Part shown: positions 35,954-44,434 of the stretch, one piece after another | Numbering within the stretch: the first letter of the stretch is position 1 | Layout of the letters: each line of letters starts with the position of its first letter | NCBI GenBank assembly: GCA_022827905.1 | Contig: JAJEIQ010000001.1 | Location: 103,739-167,738, forward strand | Direction: 5' to 3' | Origin: Pseudomonadales bacterium | GTDB lineage: Bacteria > Pseudomonadota > Gammaproteobacteria > Pseudomonadales > Azotimanducaceae | Length of the DNA: 64,000 bases | Program-made: the position numbers and the translations under genes | Notes under the pieces: model-generated | What the model saw: the letters and a program-made list of their open reading frames with translations, nothing else | Told to the model about the DNA's origin: nothing | Databases searched by the model: none

Positions 35954-37630
35954 TCATTCGGGCTGCGTAAAGAACGCAGCGAAGAAGGCGCTTGCATCCG
36001 GGTTGCCGCCGAGTTCCAAGTAGGCACGGCGGAAATCGTCGCGCGAAATGGCCGGGTTTTCGTCCAGGAAGCTGGATACGGCCGCCGTGTCGGTGCCGTG
36101 CTCGCGCAGGTCGCGGGCGCCTTGGATGAATGCCTCGCTGTCCCAGTCGTCCCGGGTGGCGGCCAGGTCGGGGTTTTGCAGGGCGCCGTCGGCCGCCCGC
36201 TGAATCTGGTCGTCGGATACCGGTGTGGGGATGGCTATCGCGTAGTTGAAGGCGGCGGTGAACAGCACGCCGCGCACGTAGGAGACCTTTTTCGCCCAGT
36301 CGGCGCCGGAGCCGCGCTCGACGACCGCGGGCACGGTGGAATCGTGGAGCAGCCAGTTCTCGATGAAGTTGCGGACCATCGTGATGTCCGGAACGATGTC
36401 CGGCACCGCCCAGTTGTTGGTCGCGTAGACCACGGCGGTATCGAAGTTGGGCCAAGCGATGCTCCAGTTGTGCCAGCCGTACATGTGGGCGCCGCCGTGC
36501 TGGATGTTGTAGGCGGGCTCGCCCACCTTGTCGAGCATCCAGGCGAGGCCCATCTGCATGCCGCCCATGCCCTCGGCCTGGGGGGTGAGCGCCTGTTCGA
36601 CGGTTTCGGGTTGCAGAATGCGCGCGCCCTGGTACTCGCCGCCGTTCAGGAACGCCAGGAAGAAGCGCACGAAGTCGCCGGGCGTGGCGACGAAGCCGCC
36701 CGCCGGAAACTCGCCGAAATAGACCGCCGGGGTCGGGATCCAGACCGAGCCCATGGGCATGTAGCCGGTGGACCTGCGCTCCCAGATGTCCGGGCGGATG
36801 TGCTCGGCGTCCTGCACCGGCGGATACTGGGAGTGGCGCATGCCGAGCGGCTCCATTAAGTGCTTCTCGACGTAGTCCGAAAACGAAAGCCCCTCCGGGT
36901 TGTTTTCCTCGACGATGAGCCCGAGCGTGCCCATGCCGAGGTTCGAGTACATGAACGTCTCGCCCGCCTCGGCAAACCAGCGGGGCAGGACGTCGCCGCC
37001 GGAAATGGGCACGAGGTCGCGGCCGTACTCCGCCTCGATCGCCCCGCGCAGCGGCGGGGGCCGCTCGAACAGGCTGAGCGCCGCATCCGCGGACAGGCCC
37101 GGGCGGTGGATCAATAGGTCGCGCACGGTAATGTCGCGCCCGCCCAGAGGGTTCTGCACCGCAAAGGGCAGGTAGTCGTTGATCGGCCCGTCGAGGTCGA
37201 GCGCGCCGTCCTCGACCAGCTTCATGATCGCCATGCCGGTGTAGAGCTTGCCCATCGACCCGGAATTGAACACGGTCTCCGGCGTCATCGGCTTGCGCTG
37301 GCCGAGATCCGCATAGCCGAAACCGGCCTCCCAAACAACTTCCCCCCGGCGCGCAAGGGCGATGTTCAGCCCCGGCGAACCATAAGCGCGCATGACCATC
37401 GGGATGAAGGCGCGCAGGGCGTTGACGAGCCTCAGGTCCTGCTCGTTGTCCGTCCGCAGGTTCTCGCTCACCGGAATGTCACGCCGCGGCGGCGCCTGTT
37501 CGGCTTGCTGCGGCAGTGCCGCTGGTGACGTCACTTCCGGGCTTTGCCCAGCTTCATCGGTTTGCGGCGTACAGGCTCCCAGAGCGAGCGCCAGGAGTAC
37601 GCCGACCAAAACTGCGGCTCGATCAAACAT
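35954..37630 (-). CDS. S12 serine hydrolase lipoprotein, beta-lactamase family
   Basis: 558 residues. Lipobox Cys20 (LLALALGAC). Catalytic motifs: SMGK (S125-K128 in VFNSGSMGKLYTG), YSN in ETFMYSNLGMGTLG, HGG in IQHGGAHMYGW. A C-terminal ~130-residue helical extension follows the hydrolase domain. Periplasmic, membrane-anchored. It shares a strand with the GGT gene upstream (11-base gap), implying co-transcription of GGT then S12. Confidence 0.86.
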   Translation of the reverse strand: MFDRAAVLVGVLLALALGACTPQTDEAGQSPEVTSPAALPQQAEQAPPRRDIPVSENLRTDNEQDLRLVNALRAFIPMVMRAYGSPGLNIALARRGEVVWEAGFGYADLGQRKPMTPETVFNSGSMGKLYTGMAIMKLVEDGALDLDGPINDYLPFAVQNPLGGRDITVRDLLIHRPGLSADAALSLFERPPPLRGAIEAEYGRDLVPISGGDVLPRWFAEAGETFMYSNLGMGTLGLIVEENNPEGLSFSDYVEKHLMEPLGMRHSQYPPVQDAEHIRPDIWERRSTGYMPMGSVWIPTPAVYFGEFPAGGFVATPGDFVRFFLAFLNGGEYQGARILQPETVEQALTPQAEGMGGMQMGLAWMLDKVGEPAYNIQHGGAHMYGWHNWSIAWPNFDTAVVYATNNWAVPDIVPDITMVRNFIENWLLHDSTVPAVVERGSGADWAKKVSYVRGVLFTAAFNYAIAIPTPVSDDQIQRAADGALQNPDLAATRDDWDSEAFIQGARDLREHGTDTAAVSSFLDENPAISRDDFRRAYLELGGNPDASAFFAAFFTQPE

Positions 37631-37641
37631 GTCTTTTTCCC

Positions 37642-39444
37642 TCAGTTTTCCTGGCCCAGCGCCCAGCCGTCGAAGTAGGGCGAAACCGCGCCGCGCCGGA
37701 TGCCCGTTTGCGGATCGACGTGGATGCCGACCCAGTATCCGCGCCAGCCGGCAGCGGCCTCGGGCGACAGCTCCTGCATGGGCTGTTGCATGGCGCGAAC
37801 CTTGGCGAGCAGGTCAGCGTCGAAGGCGCCCTCCTCGACCGCTTGGGCCGCGGGGTTCTCGGCATTGGCGCCCATCGCCCGGTCGACACCGCCGCCCATC
37901 GGCCGCAGCACCTGGGGGCTCTCGGCGGCGGCTTTGGGATCGAGGCCGTATTCCAAAACGTTGACGATGGCTTGGAAGGTCTGTTCGTGTACGCCCATGC
38001 CGATGCTAGAGGACACGAGCACCGGCTTGCCGCTTTTGGTGATCAACACCGGGTTGGTCTCGACCGGCAGCCGTCTGCCCGGGCCGGCGCGGGCGATCTT
38101 GGTCTGCTGGTACTTGCCCGAATCGGCGATCGCCACGCCGTCGACGAAGATTCCGGTGGTGCCCCAGAGCGCCGTGTTGATGGTGTGCAGAAGTGCCGCG
38201 GCATTGCCCTCGGCATCCACCGCCACCACCGCATCGGAGTGATTGCCGGAAGACGAGTCTGGTTGCCATTCATACGCCGCGATGTTGAGTTGATCCCAGC
38301 CATCGGTCTGCATCGCCTGCCATAGCTTTTTCGCCGCTGCCTTGGTGGTGCGTTGCGGCGGTGCCGTCGCAATCCCCGGCGCATGCCGCTCGATCAGCGC
38401 CGTGGGGGTGACGTGATGGGTGAGCGAGGTGCCCATGATGTCCATCAGGCGGGCGATGCGGGTGAGCCGGAACAGGGCCTCCGGGGATTCGGTGTAGTGG
38501 CCGAGACTGCCGAGGTCGGCCTGCTCGACGAGATTTAGCGCCTCGACCATGTTGACGCCGCCGAGATTCGGCTGCGCGGTGGCGTGGACGTCGTAGCCGC
38601 GGAAGGTGGAACGGAGCGGCGCCCGCCAGATCGGTTCGTAGCGCTTAAGGTCCTCGAGGGTCATCTTGCCGCCCTCGGACTGCACCGCAGCGACCAGCTT
38701 TTCGGCCCAGGGCCCTTGGTACATGTAGTCCGCCCCCTCGGCCGCCACCCGGCGCAAGGTGCGCGCCAGTTCCGGCTGGCTGAAGTGGTCGCCGCTGACG
38801 TACCAGCTGCCGTCCTCCTTCGTGAAAACGGCCTTGGTCCCGGGCCGCCGGGAAAGCACTTCCTTGCGCATCTCGATCATGCCCTCAAGCATGGGCAGCA
38901 CCTCGAAGCCCTCCTCGGCAAAATAGATCGCCGGCCCGAACAGCGCCGCGAACGGCAGCTTGCCAAAGCGCCCGTGGGCCGCCTCCAGCCCGGCCATGAA
39001 CCCCGGCACCAGGGACGCGCGCCCGCTCGGCACGCCGTCGCCCGGTATCGAGAGCGGATCGTCCTCGCCCAGAACCGTGTTCCAGCCCCCGTTCAGGTGA
39101 TGCACCTCGCCGGTGGCCGCCTCGAAGACCATCAGGTCCATGAAGCCCGCATGGCTGACGCAGCAACTCGCCCACAGTGTGATCTCCGCCAGCGCATGGG
39201 TCATCACCGCATCGACGGCGCTGCCGCCCCGGTTGAGCGCCTCAAGCCCCGCGCGGGCGGCCGCCGCGGCGGTGGTGCTGACGACGATCCCGGTTTTCGA
39301 TTCCGCCAGCGGCTTCTCGGCCCCGAACAGGTTTTCAAAGCGTTGCAGTTCGCCCTCCGGCCAAGTTCGCGGCGACAGGTCAACCTCGTTCGCCAGCGCG
39401 AGGCTGGGGACGAAACACAACAGCAAGGCGGTCAGGCGCAGCAT
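37642..39444 (-). CDS. gamma-glutamyltransferase-like exported protein, Ser at nucleophile position
   Basis: 600 residues from ATG 39444 (MLRLTALLLCFVPSLALA, Sec signal; AAGGAAG upstream). The tracked 1035-residue ORF wrongly extends into a shadow frame of the YkvI gene. GGT fold: GIVVSTTAAAAARAGLEALNRGGSAVDAVM; processing site NHSDAVVAVDAEGNAAALLHTIN, where Ser occupies the nucleophile position by spacing from VDxxGN. Close to the 23555-25411 lipoprotein paralogue (shared HHLNGGWNTVLGEDDP-type region). Followed by the S12 gene on the same strand. Confidence 0.86.
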   Translation of the reverse strand: MLRLTALLLCFVPSLALANEVDLSPRTWPEGELQRFENLFGAEKPLAESKTGIVVSTTAAAAARAGLEALNRGGSAVDAVMTHALAEITLWASCCVSHAGFMDLMVFEAATGEVHHLNGGWNTVLGEDDPLSIPGDGVPSGRASLVPGFMAGLEAAHGRFGKLPFAALFGPAIYFAEEGFEVLPMLEGMIEMRKEVLSRRPGTKAVFTKEDGSWYVSGDHFSQPELARTLRRVAAEGADYMYQGPWAEKLVAAVQSEGGKMTLEDLKRYEPIWRAPLRSTFRGYDVHATAQPNLGGVNMVEALNLVEQADLGSLGHYTESPEALFRLTRIARLMDIMGTSLTHHVTPTALIERHAPGIATAPPQRTTKAAAKKLWQAMQTDGWDQLNIAAYEWQPDSSSGNHSDAVVAVDAEGNAAALLHTINTALWGTTGIFVDGVAIADSGKYQQTKIARAGPGRRLPVETNPVLITKSGKPVLVSSSIGMGVHEQTFQAIVNVLEYGLDPKAAAESPQVLRPMGGGVDRAMGANAENPAAQAVEEGAFDADLLAKVRAMQQPMQELSPEAAAGWRGYWVGIHVDPQTGIRRGAVSPYFDGWALGQEN

Positions 39445-39544
39445 GCGGTTCTTCCTTGAAACGTGTTGCCCGGTAAGACGCATTCCATGGTGATGGCCCT
39501 CACCACATAGGACTACATCCTGTGCGAGTCCCCCCATCGGATCC

Positions 39545-39676
39545 CAGCAATTCTCACTTTGGCTTTTCGCTGATGTCGAGCGGAACGCCCCGGAGCGAGG
39601 GCGTCCCGCCCTCGATGGATTCCTCTGTTCAAATCGAGGGCAAGATGCCCTCGCTCCGGCATAGTAAGAATTGCTG
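39545..39676. repeat. REPIN-like repeat, copy B (complete, with terminal inverted repeat)
   Basis: 132 bp bounded by CAGCAATTCT and its exact complement AGAATTGCTG. Inside are two inverted hairpin units: CCGGAGCGAGGGCG-TCC-CGCCCTCGA, an 18-base spacer, and TCGAGGGC-AAGAT-GCCCTCGCTCCGG. This is the most complete copy in the window and serves as reference for the family. Lies between the GGT and YkvI genes. Confidence 0.85.
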
Positions 39677-39677
39677 A

Positions 39678-40757
39678 TCAGATCCCGTACAGCCGCCAGG
39701 CCCCGATCGTCAGCACCGGCGCCACGAACAGGAAGATCCCGAACCAGGCCAGGGTGCCGTACCCCTGCGCGACCAGGGCGACGATGCCGAAGTTCGACAG
39801 CAGCAGGCTTGCCAGCACGGCGCCGGCGGCGATCAGCGCGTGCAGCCGCGGCGTGAGCGCGCGGCCGCGCCGCTCCAGCCACCAGGCATCGAGCCGCTCG
39901 TTGATGCCCTGCAGTATGCCGACGCCGGTCTGGGCGATGGTGACGAAAAGCACGATCACGTACACCGTCGCAGCTGCCGGCAGGGCCAGGCGCAGAATCG
40001 TCCAGTAGGTCGGCAGCGCCTGCTCCAGGATTTGCGGATAGCCCGCCATGAAGGTCAGGTGGCACAGCACCGCCGGCAGCGCGCCAAGCACCCCGCCAAT
40101 CAGGCCGGCGCCCCAGGCCTGGGCTCGGGTTTCGATATGATCGGTGGCATAGAGCAGCACCGGGACGAGCATGGCGGTGTACAGGAAGAAGCGCACGCCG
40201 CTGCGCCACCAGCCGGATTCGAGCTCGACGACGGTGAACGCTCCGGCAATTTCCTCGCCCATGTGTACGAACACCAGCACCGTGTAAACGACCAGCAGCA
40301 GGCTCATCAACAGGCCCCAGGCGGTGAGGGTGCGCTCGATCCACTGCCGGCCGCTGTAGTTGAAGGTCACCACGATCAGCAGCATCAGGCCGACCCCCGC
40401 CACGAACGGAATGCCGAAACTGTCGTGCAGCACCTGTCCCGCCGCGGATCCGGCGACCGCCAGCACCAGCACGAAGGCGATGATCATCACCGCCTCGTAG
40501 AGCATCCAGCCGGGGCCGAGCAGCGACTTGATGAACAGGCGGTAGTCGCGCACCTCGAAGTGGCGCGCGTAGTCGAACGCGACCGCTAGGACCAGGCCGA
40601 ACAGCACGCCTATCAGCGCGGTGTTGGCCAGCCCGCCCCAAGGGCCGGCGCTCGAGACGTATTCGACGACCTCCCGGCCGGTGCCGTAGCCGCCGCCGAC
40701 GATCACCGACTGAAAGACGGCGCCGGGCACGATCCAAGCTTTGAACCACTTGATCAT
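39678..40757 (-). CDS. YkvI-like integral membrane protein
   Basis: 359 residues with about ten transmembrane helices and an opening FQSVIVGGGYGTGREVVEY motif, characteristic of the YkvI/APC-like (LeuT-fold) membrane family, whose substrates are not established. LYATDHIETRAQAWGAGLIGG and TIAQTGVGILQGINERLDAW are further conserved-looking segments. Start ATG 40757; its stop lies one base beyond repeat B. Ends in the same strand as the GGT/S12 pair; the repeat between them argues against tight coupling. Confidence 0.82.
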   Translation of the reverse strand: MIKWFKAWIVPGAVFQSVIVGGGYGTGREVVEYVSSAGPWGGLANTALIGVLFGLVLAVAFDYARHFEVRDYRLFIKSLLGPGWMLYEAVMIIAFVLVLAVAGSAAGQVLHDSFGIPFVAGVGLMLLIVVTFNYSGRQWIERTLTAWGLLMSLLLVVYTVLVFVHMGEEIAGAFTVVELESGWWRSGVRFFLYTAMLVPVLLYATDHIETRAQAWGAGLIGGVLGALPAVLCHLTFMAGYPQILEQALPTYWTILRLALPAAATVYVIVLFVTIAQTGVGILQGINERLDAWWLERRGRALTPRLHALIAAGAVLASLLLSNFGIVALVAQGYGTLAWFGIFLFVAPVLTIGAWRLYGI

Positions 40758-40984
40758 CGAGGGAACGCTATCGGGGCGATCGATCGCTCTCGATGATGGC
40801 GCGCATCGGGGCCACCAAGGAGCTCTTCGAGTCGCCCGCGAATTCCCGTAGCCTCTTCAAGCTCGGCAAGGACCTGCCAATTGGCACGGTGCCCGACATC
40901 TTCCATGGAACAATTTTTCCATCTTCAATGAAATCAACCGGTTGCGGAGGCCCTCTGTAACGCAAGGCCGACTGATCCCGAAGG
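40758..40984. other. 227-base gap without a recognisable gene
   Basis: Both strands contain short open frames (for example a 65-codon minus-strand ORF ending at 40768) but none has a recognisable domain, ribosome site or neighbour-like codon pattern that I can judge. It probably is degraded sequence between the YkvI gene and repeat C. Confidence 0.4.
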
Positions 40985-41126
40985 TCAAATCGAGGGCAGG
41001 ATGCCCTCGCTCCGGGGGATCTCGCGGTCGTGAACGCCCTCCCGTAATTTGAGCAACTCCCTCGAACTCGTGGAGGACAGTCCCCGATCTAAGGTTCTCC
41101 GGAGCGAGGGCATCCTGCCCTCGATT
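40985..41126. repeat. REPIN-like repeat, copy C (outward arrangement)
   Basis: Two hairpin units, TCGAGGGC-AGGAT-GCCCTCGCTCCGG at the left and CCGGAGCGAGGGC-ATCCT-GCCCTCGA at the right, about 75 bases apart. The order of the two units is reversed compared with copies B and E, and the terminal CAGCAATTCT repeats are missing, so this copy may be two half-elements or a differently permuted element. Confidence 0.75.
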
Positions 41127-41329
41127 GGCGCGAAGCGCCATTTCTGCGCAAGGTGAATTCGCCTCGGTAGGGCGCTTGTTCCCTGCACGTCCGCAACTCC
41201 GCTCTCGGCGGGGCTGTTGGCTTCCATGCACTCCGCCAGCCGCTCGAAGAACACCCTGCCCCACCGCTCGCTATGCCATGCCGTGCGGATGCCATCCCGC
41301 CATTCCTTCGACGCAGTGTTGTCAGACAT
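40985..41329 (-). CDS. small hypothetical protein coupled to ParE, tail formed by repeat C
   Basis: The ATG at 41329 overlaps the ParE stop (ATGTCTGA), so translation is coupled to the toxin gene. The first ~65 residues (MSDNTASKEWRDGIRTAWHS, ERWGRVFFERLAECMEA) look like a genuine small helical protein that I cannot assign. From IEGRMPSLRR onwards the frame runs through repeat C, so the last ~45 residues are probably repeat-derived and the original C-terminus lost. Confidence 0.45.
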   Translation of the reverse strand: MSDNTASKEWRDGIRTAWHSERWGRVFFERLAECMEANSPAESGVADVQGTSALPRRIHLAQKWRFAPIEGRMPSLRRTLDRGLSSTSSRELLKLREGVHDREIPRSEGILPSI

Positions 41330-41639
41330 CGATGTCCTCAAAGTACACCAATGCCGGCATGTTGCGGCGCTGATGCACAATGCGCAGTATCACTGGCTCA
41401 TCCCCCGCAGCCGCTATGCGCACGTAGAAGACGGCATGCCGTCGGTAGTTCACGGAGCACAGGCCGGCTGCAAACAGGCTCCGGTCGCGACCGCCGTCCG
41501 GATTGGCCGAAATGCCCTCGAAAGTACGCACGAGGCCCCGGTAATACGTCAGCCACTGGTCCCGGCCCCAGGTCTTGACCGTGTAGTGCCGAATTTCGTC
41601 CAGGTCCCGCAACGCCAGACCGGAAAGCTTGATGGACAT
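41322..41639 (-). CDS. ParE/RelE-family toxin
   Basis: 105 residues with the ParE signature: LSGLALRDLDEIRHYTVKTWG, YYRGLVRTFEGISANPDGGRDRS, and RRHAVFYVRI...VILRIVHQRRN. ParE toxins block DNA gyrase; RelE relatives cut mRNA. Lies 9 bases downstream of the ParD-like antitoxin gene, the standard order. Full length and intact, so the module is probably functional. Confidence 0.87.
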   Translation of the reverse strand: MSIKLSGLALRDLDEIRHYTVKTWGRDQWLTYYRGLVRTFEGISANPDGGRDRSLFAAGLCSVNYRRHAVFYVRIAAAGDEPVILRIVHQRRNMPALVYFEDIDV

Positions 41640-41648
41640 GCCGCGCTG

Positions 41649-41891
41649 CTATTCGATACCCGCTTCCGGTTCATATGCCAAAGGATCGAAATCCTCGAAT
41701 CCACCAGCCTCGGCCACACGCACCGCCTGCTCCAGTTCCGCCTTCAGCGCGTAGAACTGGCGGGCGCCGTCCCGTTCCATGAGCATCCTTATGCCGGCGC
41801 GCACGACCTCACTGAGATTCGCGTAGGCACCGGACCTGATCTGGCCGTGAACATAGCTCTGCATCTGATCCGTGAGGTGAACGTTTGGCAT
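41649..41891 (-). CDS. ParD-like antitoxin
   Basis: 80 residues: ribbon-helix-helix N-terminus (MPNVHLTDQMQSYVHGQIRS, YANLSEVVRAGIRML) and an acidic, extended C-terminus (EDFDPLAYEPEAGIE) that would wrap the toxin. Autorepression through the RHH domain is usual for this family, and a palindrome lies just upstream. Confidence 0.87.
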   Translation of the reverse strand: MPNVHLTDQMQSYVHGQIRSGAYANLSEVVRAGIRMLMERDGARQFYALKAELEQAVRVAEAGGFEDFDPLAYEPEAGIE

Positions 41892-41905
41892 TCAGGCTAC
41901 TCCAA

Positions 41906-41932
41906 CTGTCCAATATTGGCAGATACTGACAG
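41906..41932. promoter_or_regulatory. palindrome upstream of parD-like gene
   Basis: CCAATATTGG (41910-41919) is a perfect 10-bp palindrome 18 bases upstream of the antitoxin start, and CTGTC...GACAG flank it as a wider pair. Location and symmetry suit an autoregulatory ParD site overlapping the promoter. Confidence 0.45.
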
Positions 41933-42022
41933 GATTACTCGCGCCAGTCAAAACGGCACGGAACCTGCGCCCTTCAAACCCGGCCTTTTGCTGAACAAGA
42001 CCTCAAGTTCCAAACCCCAACT

Positions 42023-44434
42023 TCAATCCGCGCCCACCTCGTACCCCTCCGGCGGCCGCATCCCCAGCAGGTGGGTCACGAAATAGTCCCATTGCCGGCG
42101 CAGGAAGTAACCGGTCGCATCGCCCGGCCCGTGCGCCGCATTCGGCAATATCAGCAGGTCGAAGTCCTTGTTGGCCTTGATGAGCGCATCGACCACCGCA
42201 TAAGTGTTGCCGGGATGCACGTTGTCGTCCAGCGCCCCGTGCACCAGGAACAGCTTGCCTTTCAGGTTGCCGGCGAGGTGCGCGTTCGAACCCGCCTCGT
42301 AGAAGGCATCGTCGGTATCGCCCTGGTAGCTCTCGCCCCAGATGGGCAGGTAGGTGCGCGGGTCGTGATTGCCCGCGCCAGACACCGCCACCTTGTAGAA
42401 GTCCGGATAGCTCAGTATGGCGTGGGTCGAGGCGTAGCCGCCGCCCGACCAGCCATAGATCCCCACCCGCTCACGGTCGATGTAGGGCCGCTCCGCCGCA
42501 AGCTGCTCGATGGCGGCGATGTGATCGTCGAGGCTGCCGGCGGCGCCGAGCAGGTTCACCCCCGGCGGAAAATGGAAGTCGCGGCTGCGCCCCGGCGTGC
42601 CGCGGCCATCGACGGTCATCACCACGAAGCCCAGCTCCGCCATGGATTGGGCGCCGAACCGGCTGAACAGCGAGCCCGCGAACTGGTGGGGTTCGCGCCA
42701 GATCTGGGGGCCGGGATAGATGGAGTCGATGAGGGGATAGGACCGCTCGGGGTCAAAGTCCGCGGGGAAGAACAAGGCGCCGTACAGGGTGGTCTCGCCG
42801 TCGGCGGCGGTCACGGTGAAGGGCTCCGGGGGGACGAAGCCGTCCGCCTCCAAGGGCGAGGGGTCGGCGGTTTCGAGCACCGCGACCAGTTCGCCCTCGT
42901 TGGTCAACAGCTCCGTGCGGCCAGAGTCGGTGGTCGTGCTCCAGCTTACGACCAGATGGCCGCCGCCGGGCGAGAAAGAAGAAGCGGCCCCGACCAAGGC
43001 CGTCACTGAGCCATGATTGCCGGGACTGGGCGTGATCCTCGCGAAGTCCGACCCGTCCACATCGACGCCGTAGATGAAGTGATGGTACGGATTGCCCTCG
43101 GCCTCGGCTTGCGAGCCGAGGAAATACAGGCGCCCCGCCTCCCGGTCCACGTGCATGATCGCTCCGACGTTCCAGTCCCCGGAAGTGATCTGGGCCACCT
43201 TGCCGTCGCCGTCCTTGCGGTAGAGGTGCCCGTAGCCGCCTTCGTCGGAGAACCAGACCAGCCCGCCGTCCGCGAAGTCCACCACCTGGGGCGGCAGCGG
43301 CGTGGCCAGACCGGGCGAGGACGTGCGTTCGCTTACGCGGTCCACTTCCATGCGGACCGCGCCGGTCTCCAGATCGACGCGATGGATCGAGAACCCGCGG
43401 GCGAACGGCTTGCGATGCACGAATCCGAACCCGCGGGCGTCCTCCCGCCACCAGACTTCCCCCGAGTCGGGGCCAGTAATGGCGGCGTAGGTGAGTTCGA
43501 TGTCCGGGTAGTCGATGTCCGCGCGCTCACCGCTCGGGATGTCGAACACCACGAAGCGGCCCCGGGGCTTGACCGCATCGCGCGCGAACGCGTAGCGCAT
43601 CGTATGGGTGCGCGGCCGTCGGCTGCCGTCGGCGGGGACGTGCTCGATGATCGAGAGTTCCCCAACGCCGCGCTCGTCGACCCGCTGGGTGAGCAGCTTG
43701 GTGGAGTCCGGCGACCACTTGACCTGGGGGGCGTGCCCGCCCATCAGCCGCTGCATGGTGATGTAGGAAACGCTGGTGCCGAGCTGCCCGCCGTAGTGCC
43801 AGGCTTCCTCGCCATCCGTGGTTAGCTGGACGCGGGTCTCCCCGTCCGCCGAGCGGACCCAGAGGTCGTGGTCCTGGTGATAAGCGGCCCATTTGCCGTC
43901 TGGGGAAGGCGTCTCCAAGGGCGTGAACGGCGGCGCGGAGGGCTCGGACGCCGTGCAGGCCTCCGCCGTGCATCGGTAATGGTCGTCTCCGGCAGCGAAG
44001 TCGATGCCGCCGTCGTCGTTGAAGGTGAAGGCATCGAACGGCAGCGTTGCTGGGGTGTGTTCCCCGTCCTCGTCCAGCCGGGAGAGTTCACGGGCGACCA
44101 GCGCGTGGTCGAAGGAAGGCTCCCGCTCCCCGGTCGCGACCGTGACGGTCACGAACTGCCCGCCGCCGCCTACCACGGTGCGCTTGTACCAGAAGCGGTC
44201 GCCGGCGCCGATCCAGTGGGGCGTGATCGACGCGTTCAATACATACCGCTCCTGCCGGTCCGGCAGAAAGCGCTCGGCGCGCCGGTAGGCTTCGGCCGGG
44301 ACCCTTGCCAACGCTACCGTGCCCGCCGCCGCCGGGTCTGATTCCTCCGCGGCTTCGTCCACGGCCGCGGGTTGGCAACCCCAGGCGATGGCCAGCAAGG
44401 CGGACCAGCGGAGGAATCGCGCAGGGCCGCTCAT
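42023..44434 (-). CDS. S9 family prolyl oligopeptidase / DPP IV-like lipoprotein
   Basis: 803 residues. A lipoprotein-type signal with Cys20 (LLAIAWGC), a beta-propeller domain and a C-terminal hydrolase with catalytic Ser in GIYGWSGGGYAST, Asp in HGALDDNVHPGNT, His in NAAHGPGD. Releases N-terminal dipeptides, likely with Pro/Ala preference, in the periplasm. Its ATG overlaps the stop of the neighbouring S9 gene (ATGA), so translation of this gene is coupled to a gene that carries an in-frame TAG. Confidence 0.9.
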   Translation of the reverse strand: MSGPARFLRWSALLAIAWGCQPAAVDEAAEESDPAAAGTVALARVPAEAYRRAERFLPDRQERYVLNASITPHWIGAGDRFWYKRTVVGGGGQFVTVTVATGEREPSFDHALVARELSRLDEDGEHTPATLPFDAFTFNDDGGIDFAAGDDHYRCTAEACTASEPSAPPFTPLETPSPDGKWAAYHQDHDLWVRSADGETRVQLTTDGEEAWHYGGQLGTSVSYITMQRLMGGHAPQVKWSPDSTKLLTQRVDERGVGELSIIEHVPADGSRRPRTHTMRYAFARDAVKPRGRFVVFDIPSGERADIDYPDIELTYAAITGPDSGEVWWREDARGFGFVHRKPFARGFSIHRVDLETGAVRMEVDRVSERTSSPGLATPLPPQVVDFADGGLVWFSDEGGYGHLYRKDGDGKVAQITSGDWNVGAIMHVDREAGRLYFLGSQAEAEGNPYHHFIYGVDVDGSDFARITPSPGNHGSVTALVGAASSFSPGGGHLVVSWSTTTDSGRTELLTNEGELVAVLETADPSPLEADGFVPPEPFTVTAADGETTLYGALFFPADFDPERSYPLIDSIYPGPQIWREPHQFAGSLFSRFGAQSMAELGFVVMTVDGRGTPGRSRDFHFPPGVNLLGAAGSLDDHIAAIEQLAAERPYIDRERVGIYGWSGGGYASTHAILSYPDFYKVAVSGAGNHDPRTYLPIWGESYQGDTDDAFYEAGSNAHLAGNLKGKLFLVHGALDDNVHPGNTYAVVDALIKANKDFDLLILPNAAHGPGDATGYFLRRQWDYFVTHLLGMRPPEGYEVGAD

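Noticed and set aside
35838-37334. 498-codon ORF overlapping the S12 lipoprotein
   Set aside because: Off-frame, low-complexity Arg/Gly-rich translation; the S12 frame carries the SxxK, YxN and HGG motifs.
37642-40749. 1035-codon minus-strand ORF as one fusion protein
   Set aside because: Only the part from 39444 downwards is GGT; the rest is an off-frame reading of the YkvI gene and repeat B, and a good start with signal peptide lies at 39444.
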